A DNA stretch of 28,397 bases from an uncultured Christensenella sp. (GCA_910576875.1 CAJTKI010000014.1:1-28397); one strand, 5' to 3'. Shown: positions 1-7,443, counted from the stretch's first letter. A program made the numbers and translations. The notes: generated by a model from the sequence alone, not told the origin.

Positions 1-2229
1 CTCGATCGCTTCCGTGTACTCGGTCGCCGCGCTCGATCCCGCTTTGACGTATTCCCATTTGATACCCGACAAATCGAGCGTCCCTTTGACGATCTCCCAT
101 TGCAACGTCGCTTCGTACGTCTTCTGACTGCCCGGGAACAGATAATCGTCGCTCAACGTCTTCAACAAGACTTTGGTCGTATACACGCCGACCGTAGACC
201 CGCTGCGATCGATGTATCCGTTCGTGTACGACGTACTGAGTTCGTCTATACCGATCAATGCGTTGCCGTCTCCGTCTTTGGGGAATTTGCTCTTGTCGAT
301 GCTCATCTCATAGACGACCGCCGCGCTCCCCGTCGCGGTCTTGTACAACGCGTATCCGATCTTGTTACCCTGCGGCAATGCGCTGTCGTCCGCGCCGCCC
401 GCGATCTTGTTGCCTTCCTGATCCTTGGCGGTATACAGCCAACTCAATCCTTCCAAATCGTCGTCCGTTACGCTCTTGGCGGTTACCGTAAACTTCTTCG
501 GGATATTCGCCGTCGTCAAGCCGTTGGAGATCGAATAATTAATATTGTCGTTATCCGCCGCGGACTTATCCAACGCTGCCGTCAATTCATACGAGCCGAT
601 CGGTATCGCGGACAGATCAATCGTCGCGACCGTCTGCACGCCGGTCTGCACCGCCGCGATTTCTTCCTTAGCGCCGCCCGCCTTGTCCGACGTATACGTC
701 GCCGTCAGCTTGACCGTATCGCCCGACGCGATCCCCGATACCGTCAACGTCGCATCGTAACTATCGCCGACCGTCCAACTCCATGCGCTCGACGGCACGG
801 TATTCGTCAACGACAAACTAAGTTGTTTGGGCGTAATCGTAAAAGTCAGTTTCCGCTTGTCCGTACCGGCAGTCTTGTCCCGCCAAAACGTGTTGGTTTG
901 GTCCGACAATGCAAATTCTACCGTATAAGTACCTGCATGTTTTGCTTGGACCGCACCTTTGGTTGTATCCATCGAAAACGTAGTCGTGTCGATCGCGTTG
1001 CCGGCGGGGTCTTTTCCGGTCACGGTCGCTTGCATCTTCGTAGAATCGAAATTTTGCAGCGAGAACGTCACATTCGATCCTGTATATTCTTTGCTTTGAT
1101 CCGCCGCGCTTGTCCCCAATGTCGGCACATCTACCGGTTGCGTCGCATCCGCCGCCGCGGCAGTCAAGTTCAAATGAAACGCAGGGCGCACGGCATAAGT
1201 ATCCGGAGCATAGCTATTGATACCGCCGCCGGACGTATCCAAAGCAAAAACAATGTTTGCAACGGTAAAATTGCCCGAGCGCAGCCACGAACTCATATCG
1301 TTGCTGCGTTGATTTTGGGATAAATTCCATATCCCCGTAATCCCGTTATATCCGGTCTCCACCAAACTCGGCAACCAAAGATAATCGTTCGACCATTCTG
1401 CATAACGGTCTTTCTTGCTGTAATTCATATCGTTCGTATAATACGATTCTTGACTCGGAGTACCCCAGGCTTCGTTAGGACAGGTGCTATAACCATCATT
1501 GTATGCAAGCATTGTTTCCGTCTCTTGGTACGCGACGTCTTTGGGCTGCACGATATAGTTGCATAGTGACAACTCGCGAGCGCCGTCCTTGACCGATCCC
1601 ATCGTAAATTTTGCATAAGGATGATCCGCACTCTGTGCAACCGACGTCAATGTCGTCGCGCCTTGCGTCGCCACGTATCCGCTTCCGCCACTGTTAAGCG
1701 TATGGGCGCGAATATAGCTTGTGCTGTACATATTGCAAGGATATGCCTCCTTAGGCGCATCGACGAACCAAAGATTCCATTGCGATGTCTCCGCACTCGT
1801 TGCCAGCCACATCGTCGCAATGACGCGTCCGTCGTCGAGTTTGCGCATATCCGTGACCGTCCATAGTTTTTGATCGATTTCGACAACGACATCCTTACCG
1901 TCGTTGAGATCGCGGATCGCCTGCGCGTCTTTGTCCGACAAATTCTCGATTGCCGTCTTTTCTTCTCCGTTGCCGCGCAACGCGTCGACCAGTTTCCAAA
2001 ACTGCACGCCGTCAAACACTTTGGCATTGCTTTGGGCAGTATCGTAATGATCGAACAGCAACTCGCCGATCGACACCGTGGTCGTCGTATCCAAATTGGT
2101 CTCGTCGAACGCGTACGCGCAATCCGCCGAAATCCAAATCCCCGCAAACGCCGCGCACACCGTCAGCACGATTAAGCCGAACGCCATTGCCGTTCGCAAT
2201 TTCGATTGATCCATTCGTCTGTATGTCAT
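1..2229 (-). CDS. DUF6273/Ig-like surface protein, paralogue A (3' end off window)
   Basis: The open frame runs from ATG at 2229 to the left edge without a stop (743 codons seen); the C-terminus lies outside the window. The start is supported by AGGAACGGAG immediately upstream and by alignment with the start of the complete paralogue at 2632-6363. Residues about 10-40 form a signal peptide or anchor (basic start, hydrophobic run, cleavage near AYA). Residues about 110-365 resemble DUF6273, including DYLWLPSL, the W-L-RSG motif and the closing VRPAFHL. Ig-like/MBG-type beta-sandwich repeats follow. It closely matches the paralogue, with stretches that are nearly identical even at DNA level. 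By family it is an exported wall- or membrane-associated protein, probably adhesive; the ligand is unknown. Its only obvious promoter lies in the upstream element at 2279-2464 and currently points the other way. The family assignment is recognition from memory, not a search. Confidence 0.85.
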   Translation of the reverse strand, partial: MTYRRMDQSKLRTAMAFGLIVLTVCAAFAGIWISADCAYAFDETNLDTTTTVSIGELLFDHYDTAQSNAKVFDGVQFWKLVDALRGNGEEKTAIENLSDKDAQAIRDLNDGKDVVVEIDQKLWTVTDMRKLDDGRVIATMWLATSAETSQWNLWFVDAPKEAYPCNMYSTSYIRAHTLNSGGSGYVATQGATTLTSVAQSADHPYAKFTMGSVKDGARELSLCNYIVQPKDVAYQETETMLAYNDGYSTCPNEAWGTPSQESYYTNDMNYSKKDRYAEWSNDYLWLPSLVETGYNGITGIWNLSQNQRSNDMSSWLRSGNFTVANIVFALDTSGGGINSYAPDTYAVRPAFHLNLTAAAADATQPVDVPTLGTSAADQSKEYTGSNVTFSLQNFDSTKMQATVTGKDPAGNAIDTTTFSMDTTKGAVQAKHAGTYTVEFALSDQTNTFWRDKTAGTDKRKLTFTITPKQLSLSLTNTVPSSAWSWTVGDSYDATLTVSGIASGDTVKLTATYTSDKAGGAKEEIAAVQTGVQTVATIDLSAIPIGSYELTAALDKSAADNDNINYSISNGLTTANIPKKFTVTAKSVTDDDLEGLSWLYTAKDQEGNKIAGGADDSALPQGNKIGYALYKTATGSAAVVYEMSIDKSKFPKDGDGNALIGIDELSTSYTNGYIDRSGSTVGVYTTKVLLKTLSDDYLFPGSQKTYEATLQWEIVKGTLDLSGIKWEYVKAGSSAATEYTEAIE

Positions 2230-2278
2230 CTCCGTTCCTACCCGTTTTTCTCTCGATTCCGTCCCGAAACAACGATCG

Positions 2279-2315
2279 AAAAAGTTCATGGAATACGTCA
2301 TTCCATGAACTTTTT
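2279..2315. repeat. Left recombination-site-like hairpin of element 1
   Basis: Perfect palindrome with 16-base arms (AAAAAGTTCATGGAAT and its complement) around the asymmetric centre ACGTC at 2295-2299. With flanking A and T runs it also resembles a bidirectional terminator. The core without the AAAAAGTT flanks matches the reverse complement of the right site exactly, centre included. Confidence 0.9.
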
Positions 2316-2388
2316 AAGCAGTATCGGAATTTTGACGGCGATATTGCATCCGGAATCTCCGAAAATACGATCAAAATTGCGTTACGCC

Positions 2389-2417
2389 TTGACAGTTATC
2401 CCGCATAGGATTAAAAT
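2389..2417 (+). promoter_or_regulatory. Promoter inside element 1, facing away from gene A
   Basis: A -35 TTGACA (2389-2394), a 17-base spacer and a -10 TAAAAT (2412-2417) read on the plus strand. This is a near-consensus sigma-A-type promoter. The whole block from about 2386 to the right hairpin is almost identical to 6522-6600 in element 2, while the left half of the spacer has diverged. In the present orientation transcription would run into the right hairpin and then antisense to the 3' end of surface gene B. Confidence 0.8.
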
Positions 2418-2425
2418 ACAGGTAC

Positions 2426-2464
2426 AAAAAGGTACATGGAATGACGTATTCCATGTACCTTTTT
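2426..2464. repeat. Right recombination-site-like hairpin of element 1
   Basis: Perfect palindrome with 17-base arms (AAAAAGGTACATGGAAT and its complement) around GACGT at 2443-2447. It differs from the left site in the outer flank (GGTA instead of GTT), so inversion would create hybrid hairpins with mismatched outer stems. It starts only about 8 bases after the promoter -10. Confidence 0.9.
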
Positions 2465-2526
2465 ACATGCGGTATTTCGCGCGCTTTGCACTGCGCGTTT
2501 CGCTTAAAATCATCCTGTTTTCCATC

Positions 2527-2555
2527 AAAAAACGAGCGGAAATTGCTCGTTTTTT
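2527..2555 (-). terminator. Terminator of surface gene B (bidirectional)
   Basis: The arms AAAAAACGAGC and GCTCGTTTTTT form an 11-bp perfect stem around a 7-base loop, giving U-runs in both directions. It lies about 75 bases past the gene B stop on the minus strand. It could also stop rightward transcription from element 1 before it reaches gene B. Confidence 0.8.
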
Positions 2556-2631
2556 GCAGATAATTTTGTGCGATTCGATCGCTGATCCTATTGAAGACAA
2601 ATCGTATCGAATATCGTATGCAGACTATCGA

Positions 2632-5600
2632 TCAAGATTTGGTTTGCTTTTTGCGCAGGCGCCGAATACTCAGCATCGTAATCCACATCAGCAGCATCAA
2701 CAACGTGATCGCGCTCAACAACCCGACGACGGCAAATACCGCAGCGCGGAACCATTTCGCGTTCGCCAGCGTTTCTCCGTCCCCGCCCGACTGCGTCGGC
2801 GTATTCGGTCTGTCGGGATTGTTCGGATCTCCCGTCTGTCCGTACGTAAATACTTTCGAATTGCTCTGCGTCGGCACATCCAACACATTGCCGTCTGCGT
2901 CCGTGATCTCGAAGTTGTCCGCGCCCGCGCCGCTCAGCTTCGCAACGATCTTGTACTGTTGCCCGACGACCAGATCCGCTTCCGCCACGACGTTGCCGTC
3001 CGCGTCGATATATTGGTATACGACTTGCACGTATGCCGCATATTTGCTCGGGATCACAAAGGTCGGCTTGCCGCTCGCATTGCTCCAATATTCTTCGATT
3101 TGCGCTTTGGCGATTGTCCACACGATCGTCCGATCTGCCGCCGCGTCTGCGTCCGTCTCCCATACGTAGTTGGCGCTCGTCAATTCGATCGTTGCGCGAT
3201 ACGTCCCTGCGGCCGTTGCCGCAAGATCGCCGTCCAACGTCATATTGTCCGCATCGAATCCCGCGATCAAATCGGACAAGCGTTGCGCGGCGCCGTTGAA
3301 AGTCGTCGTCTTTACCGTCGGCACGGCAATCGCTTTGGGCAAGATATGCACCGCGTACGCTTCGCCGTCCAATACGTAAGAATCTTCCGCGCCGTTGCGC
3401 AGCGTGATCACAATCACATAATCCCCCGCATCCGTCGGCGCGGCGTTCAACAACGTATTCTTGCTCATGTCCGTCAGATCCGTGCCCTTGTAGTACGCAA
3501 TCGTATAATCGTCTGTGCCGATTGCGCCGTCTCCGTCGATCTTCCACCGAATTTCGGCGGACGTAAAATGCGACTGCTTGTCATACGTCACGCGTCCGTC
3601 GCCCGCAAACGACGGCGTTGCCAATACTTTGCCGTCTCCGACCTGGAACGTCGTACGCGCATTGTCCGCCAAGACGTAGTTCGTCGTACCGGCGACCAAT
3701 GTCGCTACGACGGTAAAGGTTTGGATTTGCGTGCCTACGTCGATTGCGTCGATGTCCGCCAATCCGCCCGTCAATTCTTTGCCCGACGCGTCGTAATACT
3801 TGTATACGATATACTTTTGATACGCGTCTCCGCTGATTTCGCGCGTATAGTATTTTTTGCCGTAATCATTGGTACGCGCGACGCTTTTCCAGTTGATCGG
3901 AATTTGTTTGGCTGTAATTTCCCAGTTCAGTTTCACTCCCGCAGTCGGCGCTTCGAAGCTGTCGGTATCGTAATGCAATTCTGCGTTTTCCGCAACATAC
4001 TTGCCGACCGCGTTCTGAATGTGTCCCGAATACGCATGTTCGCCGACCGTCAACCCGAGCGGCAACGTATTCGATTTGACGCGTACCGTGATGTTCTTGC
4101 CGTCGTGATACTCGACGGCTTTGCTATATTCGGTCGCGGTACTCGATCCCGCCTTGACGTATTCCCATTTGACCTTCGTCAGATCGAACTTGCCTTTGAC
4201 GATCTCCCATTGCAACGATATCTCATGCGTCTTCTGACTGCCTGCAAACGCATAATCGTCGCTCAACGTTTTGAGCAATACCTTGGTCGTATACGATCCG
4301 ACCGTATATCCGCTGCGATCGATATATCCGCCCGTATACGACGTGTTCAACTCGTCTATGCCGATCAACGCGTTGCCGTTCGCGCCTTTGGGGAACGTGC
4401 TTTTGTCCACGCTCATTTCGTAGACGACCGCCGCGCTGCCCGTCGCCGTCTTGTACAACGCGTATCCGATCTTGTTGCCTTCCGGCAACGCGCTATCGTC
4501 CGCGCCGCCTGCGATCTTGTTGCCTTCCTGATCCTTTGCCGTGTACAGCCACCCGAAACCTTTGAGATCGTCTTCCGATATGCTCTTAGCGGTTACCGTA
4601 AACTTCTTGGGCATGTTGGCGGACGCAAGTCCTTGTTTGAGCGAATAATTGAGATTGTCGTTGTCTGCCGTCGCCGCATCCAACGCCGCCGTCAGCGTAT
4701 ACGATCCGACCGAGATCTCGGACAGATCGATCGTCGCAACCGCGCCCGTGCCGTTCTGTACCGCCGCGATATCTTTCTTAACGCCGCCCGCCTTATCGGA
4801 CGTATACGTCGCGCAGAGACTTACCGTATCGCCCGATACGATACCGGATACCGTCAGTTTTGCTTCGTAGCTGCTCCCGACCGTCCAACTCCACGCGCTC
4901 GACGGCACGGTATTGGTCAACGATACCGTAAGCTCTTTGGGCGCGACGACAAAGGTCGCCGTACGTTTGTCCGTGCCGCCCGTCGCATCTCCCCATATCT
5001 TTTCGCTGTCGGTCAAGTGCAATTCGACCGTATACGTCCCCGCGTACTTTGCCGTAATCTGTCCCGTCTGCGCGTCCCATTTGATACTGTCCGCCGAGAT
5101 CGCGTTGCCCGCAGCATCTTTGCCTGACACCGACGCGCGCATCGTCGTCGCGTCGTATTTGCTCAACGCGAACGTCAACTCCGCTCCCGTATAGTCCTGC
5201 GACCGATCCGCTTCGGACGCGCCGATCGTCGGGACGGCGACTTTGTTGTTTTGGGCGGCGCTTTCCGCGCGCGTCAAATCCAGATGGAACGCCGGACGCA
5301 CCGCTTTCTTTTCCGTTACGTTCGTATAAAAATACTCGCCCTTTGCCGTAACGCCGATCGCTCGATGCGAATATTCATAATACCCGCTGCGAAACCAAGT
5401 ATCCGTACCGTTGCTGCGTTGGGATTGCGATAAATTCCATATTCCGGATACCGCCGGCGAAGCATTGTATCCTACTTCCGCCAAACTGGGCAGCCATAAA
5501 TAATCGCTTTTCCATTCCGTATAACCCGGTTTGTCCTTATAATTCATGTTTGGATTATACTGTTCTTTTGCGGGCGTTCCCCATGCTTCGTTGGGGCAGG

Positions 5601-6363
5601 TATTCCAAGACGTGCTGTATTGCAATATGGTTTCCGTTTCCTGATACGCCACGTCTTGCGGTTGCACGAGATATTGGATTAAAGATAAATTTCGATCCGC
5701 GTTCGCCGCATCCGTCTTTACTTCGCGCATCGTAAACTTTGCGTACGGATGTGCGGCATTTTGCGCGATTTGCGTCAACTTCTCCGACGACGCATCGCCT
5801 TCCGTCGCAACATATCCGCAACCGCCGCTGTTCAATGCGTCGGCGCGGATATAGCTCGTACTGTACATATTGCTCGGATACGTATATAAAGGATTGTTCG
5901 TATCTCCCCACAAGTTCCATTGTTCCGTTTCGTCCGTTGCTGCCAGCCACATCGTCGCGATGACGCGCCCGTCTTCCAACTTGCGCAGATCCGTCACCGT
6001 CCACTGCTTGCCGTCCATCGTGACGACGATATCCTTGCCTTCGTTGAGCGCGCGAATCGCCGCCGCGTCTTTTGCAGACAAATCTTTGACCGCCGCTTCG
6101 CTTTTGGTTTCCGCTTCGTTGCGCAATGCGGCGACCAACGCCGCAAAGGTATCTCCGTCGAATACCGCCGCATCGCTTGCCGTATCGTAGTCGGACAACA
6201 GCAGTTCTCCGATGGCGACGCTTGTCGTCTCGTCCGCCTGCATCGCATAGACGCGCTCTGCGGCAAGCACGGCCGTCGCAAACCCCGCCGCAAGCGTACA
6301 TAGAATGATAACGATCGCAATTGCAGATCGGATTTTAGATGTCTTCCAATATGTGTTCGTCAT
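2632..6363 (-). CDS. DUF6273/Ig-like surface protein, paralogue B (complete, 1243 aa)
   Basis: ATG at 6363 was chosen over an in-frame ATG at 6435 because AGGA lies 6 bases upstream, the protein then starts at a typical signal peptide (residues 10-40), and 6435 falls inside a hairpin site of the upstream element. Residues about 115-363 resemble DUF6273 (DYLWLPSL near 287, the WFRSG motif near 323, VRPAFHLDL near 355-363). About 375-1150 carries Ig-like/MBG-type repeats. A Pro/Asn/Asp-rich linker precedes a C-terminal membrane helix (about 1206-1231) with the basic tail RRLRKKQTKS. No LPxTG motif is seen, so anchoring is probably by the helix. An exported surface or adhesin-like role is inferred; the ligand is unknown. 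Terminator at 2527-2555; switch-like element at 6416-6600. Long plus-strand frames across it (up to 973 codons) are composition shadows. Confidence 0.9.
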   Translation of the reverse strand: MTNTYWKTSKIRSAIAIVIILCTLAAGFATAVLAAERVYAMQADETTSVAIGELLLSDYDTASDAAVFDGDTFAALVAALRNEAETKSEAAVKDLSAKDAAAIRALNEGKDIVVTMDGKQWTVTDLRKLEDGRVIATMWLAATDETEQWNLWGDTNNPLYTYPSNMYSTSYIRADALNSGGCGYVATEGDASSEKLTQIAQNAAHPYAKFTMREVKTDAANADRNLSLIQYLVQPQDVAYQETETILQYSTSWNTCPNEAWGTPAKEQYNPNMNYKDKPGYTEWKSDYLWLPSLAEVGYNASPAVSGIWNLSQSQRSNGTDTWFRSGYYEYSHRAIGVTAKGEYFYTNVTEKKAVRPAFHLDLTRAESAAQNNKVAVPTIGASEADRSQDYTGAELTFALSKYDATTMRASVSGKDAAGNAISADSIKWDAQTGQITAKYAGTYTVELHLTDSEKIWGDATGGTDKRTATFVVAPKELTVSLTNTVPSSAWSWTVGSSYEAKLTVSGIVSGDTVSLCATYTSDKAGGVKKDIAAVQNGTGAVATIDLSEISVGSYTLTAALDAATADNDNLNYSLKQGLASANMPKKFTVTAKSISEDDLKGFGWLYTAKDQEGNKIAGGADDSALPEGNKIGYALYKTATGSAAVVYEMSVDKSTFPKGANGNALIGIDELNTSYTGGYIDRSGYTVGSYTTKVLLKTLSDDYAFAGSQKTHEISLQWEIVKGKFDLTKVKWEYVKAGSSTATEYSKAVEYHDGKNITVRVKSNTLPLGLTVGEHAYSGHIQNAVGKYVAENAELHYDTDSFEAPTAGVKLNWEITAKQIPINWKSVARTNDYGKKYYTREISGDAYQKYIVYKYYDASGKELTGGLADIDAIDVGTQIQTFTVVATLVAGTTNYVLADNARTTFQVGDGKVLATPSFAGDGRVTYDKQSHFTSAEIRWKIDGDGAIGTDDYTIAYYKGTDLTDMSKNTLLNAAPTDAGDYVIVITLRNGAEDSYVLDGEAYAVHILPKAIAVPTVKTTTFNGAAQRLSDLIAGFDADNMTLDGDLAATAAGTYRATIELTSANYVWETDADAAADRTIVWTIAKAQIEEYWSNASGKPTFVIPSKYAAYVQVVYQYIDADGNVVAEADLVVGQQYKIVAKLSGAGADNFEITDADGNVLDVPTQSNSKVFTYGQTGDPNNPDRPNTPTQSGGDGETLANAKWFRAAVFAVVGLLSAITLLMLLMWITMLSIRRLRKKQTKS

Positions 6364-6415
6364 GTCGTCTTCCTGTCTCAATCGATTCTTATTCCCGTAC
6401 CGCAAATCACAACGC

Positions 6416-6452
6416 AAAAAGTTCATGGAATACACTATTCCATGAACTTTTT
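6416..6452. repeat. Left recombination-site-like hairpin of element 2
   Basis: Perfect palindrome with the same 16-base arms as the left site of element 1, but with the centre ACACT (6432-6436). The core matches the reverse complement of the right site of this element, not that of element 1. Confidence 0.9.
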
Positions 6453-6524
6453 CGGGAATTTGGATCTTTTCTCTCTGAAATTCATCCGAAATTGCAGAAA
6501 AAACGATTAAAATCGCGTGACGCC

Positions 6525-6553
6525 TTGACAGATATTTCGCATAGGATTAAAAT
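6525..6553 (+). promoter_or_regulatory. Promoter inside element 2, facing away from gene B
   Basis: TTGACA (6525-6530), 17-base spacer, TAAAAT (6548-6553), plus strand. Nearly the same sequence as in element 1. No comparable promoter facing gene B is visible on the minus strand between its start and the right hairpin. Confidence 0.8.
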
Positions 6554-6561
6554 ATAGCTAC

Positions 6562-6600
6562 AAAAAGGTACATGGAATAGTGTATTCCATGTACCTTTTT
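6562..6600. repeat. Right recombination-site-like hairpin of element 2
   Basis: Perfect palindrome with the same 17-base arms as the right site of element 1 and the centre AGTGT (6579-6583), the exact complement of the left centre ACACT. Confidence 0.9.
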
Positions 6601-6682
6601 TGTATCGCGCGATCGCAAGTTTCGTTTGCGTAAGCGCCGTTGAACTTTGCGTTTTCTTCCCTTACAAACGCATCGATCGATC

Positions 6683-6712
6683 TAATAAAAAATCGCTCGC
6701 ATTGCGGGCGAT
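6683..6712 (-). terminator. Terminator of the ECF sigma factor gene
   Basis: On the minus strand, a stem formed by ATCGC..GCGAT with an inner CGC/GCG (6692-6712, one C-A mismatch) is followed by TTTTT. It lies about 35 bases past the sigma gene stop and separates it from element 2. Confidence 0.7.
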
Positions 6713-6746
6713 CGTATTTTGCGATCTATTTCGGATTGCGATCGGA

Positions 6747-7373
6747 TCATCTGTCCGACAACAACTCGATCAGCTTGTCTTTGACCAGATCCACGTCTCG
6801 TTGCAATGCGGATTTGGATCGACCAGTGATCTTCTCGACTTCGCGCAAAGTGTAACCTTGCAGCATGACGTAGTTGACCAGACGCATTTCGCTTTCGCTC
6901 AGCATTGCCCGCAACTCGCCCAAAAAGAAATCCGATTCGCAATCGCGATAATCCAATTTGTTGTTGAGATCCGTCAATTCGCACAATTCGTAGCGATCGC
7001 GGTGTTCGTTGTTTTTCAACGCAAGATTTTTGACGATGGTGTACGCCCAATTCAGACCGTTGAATCCGGGTTCGAAACGATCGATGTTCTGCACGATCAA
7101 AATATATGCTTCCTGTACGATATCGTCCAAGTCTTGCGCATTCTTCAAATATCGCATCGCGACGAATCGGAACAATCGGTTGGTCTCTTTATAAAATATA
7201 TTGAAAGCCAGCGTGTCGCCGCGCTTGATCCGCAGCATATATGTATTGATGACTTTGACGTGGCGCGCCAGTTTATGCTCTTTACCGAAGCATAGCGCGG
7301 ACTCTGCTTCCCGCGCGTCCTTACCGAGTTCGGACTGCCGAAGCGACTCGTTCCAAAATAATTCTTTGCGCAT
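6747..7373 (-). CDS. ECF-type RNA polymerase sigma factor (208 aa)
   Basis: Sigma-70 family protein of extracytoplasmic-function size. Region 2 spans about residues 45-125 (FNIFYKETNRLFRFVAMRYL, then DLDDIVQEAYI, typical of region 2.2, and the WAYTIVKNLALK region). Region 4 spans about 160-205, with the helix-turn-helix LREVEKITGRSKSALQRDV. The ATG at 7373 has GGGGGA five bases upstream. The first 40 residues are a less typical extension. No anti-sigma gene is adjacent; the neighbours are a surface protein gene with its switch downstream and a ClC gene upstream, each separated by a terminator, so it is an orphan here. Its targets are unknown. Control of the surface-protein family or of its recombinase is possible but is only suggested by position. 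Confidence 0.88.
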   Translation of the reverse strand: MRKELFWNESLRQSELGKDAREAESALCFGKEHKLARHVKVINTYMLRIKRGDTLAFNIFYKETNRLFRFVAMRYLKNAQDLDDIVQEAYILIVQNIDRFEPGFNGLNWAYTIVKNLALKNNEHRDRYELCELTDLNNKLDYRDCESDFFLGELRAMLSESEMRLVNYVMLQGYTLREVEKITGRSKSALQRDVDLVKDKLIELLSDR

Positions 7374-7443
7374 ATATTTCCCCCGTCTTCCCCTTCATCA
7401 GACATCGAGTCGCCGCGTACGACACCTCCGCCGTACGGTTTTT

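Larger units (their letters stand above)
2279..2464. other. Candidate invertible promoter element 1 (phase-variation switch of surface gene A)
   Basis: Two hairpin sites (2279-2315 and 2426-2464) bound a 127-bp spacer. The 21-base cores, 2287-2307 and 2435-2455, are perfect inverted repeats of each other: arms CATGGAAT/ATTCCATG around ACGTC on the left and GACGT on the right. The spacer holds one good promoter, TTGACA-N17-TAAAAT, aimed rightward, away from gene A, which starts at 2229 on the minus strand. Inversion between the cores would turn it toward gene A and give a leader of roughly 90 nt. The same architecture recurs upstream of gene B. Seen: repeats, promoter and orientation. Inferred: site-specific inversion. 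This element and a terminator fill the otherwise gene-free stretch 2230-2631; no recombinase gene lies nearby. Confidence 0.72.
6416..6600. other. Candidate invertible promoter element 2 (phase-variation switch of surface gene B)
   Basis: Same design as element 1: hairpin sites at 6416-6452 and 6562-6600, with 21-base cores 6424-6444 and 6571-6591 that are perfect inverted repeats of each other across a 126-bp spacer. The arms are again CATGGAAT/ATTCCATG, but the centres are ACACT (left) and AGTGT (right), complementary within this element and different from element 1. The spacer promoter points rightward, away from gene B (start 6363). Inversion would give gene B a leader of roughly 90 nt. 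No target-site duplication flanks the element. The gene-free stretch 6364-6746 holds this element and the sigma gene terminator, nothing else that I can see. Confidence 0.72.

Noticed and set aside
2279..2464. The paired hairpins as two ordinary intrinsic terminators
   Set aside because: They lie upstream of the surface genes and just after a promoter, their stems are AT-rich, and the loop sequences match between partners, which termination does not require. A terminator function in addition to recombination stays possible.
2632..2760. Sortase-type LPxTG anchor in the surface proteins
   Set aside because: The C-terminus has a membrane helix and a basic tail but no LPxTG-like motif before it, in either B or C.
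2206..5127. A 973-codon open frame on the plus strand across surface gene B
   Set aside because: It lies fully antisense to a well-supported gene, is extremely rich in Arg, and has no recognisable domain; similar long shadows occur opposite most genes here because of codon composition.
2632..6435. Start of surface gene B at 6435
   Set aside because: This ATG lies inside the left hairpin site; the 24 extra residues precede the signal peptide and have no match in paralogue A.
6416..6600. The element as a MITE or other inserted mobile repeat
   Set aside because: No target-site duplication at either copy, always placed between the same gene type and its promoter, and the spacer left halves have diverged while site centres co-vary. 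Not fully excluded without a genome-wide count.
6624..6670. Imperfect repeat CGTTTGCGTAAG/CTTACAAACG right of element 2
   Set aside because: It has a bulge and a long loop, and has no counterpart at element 1; probably chance.
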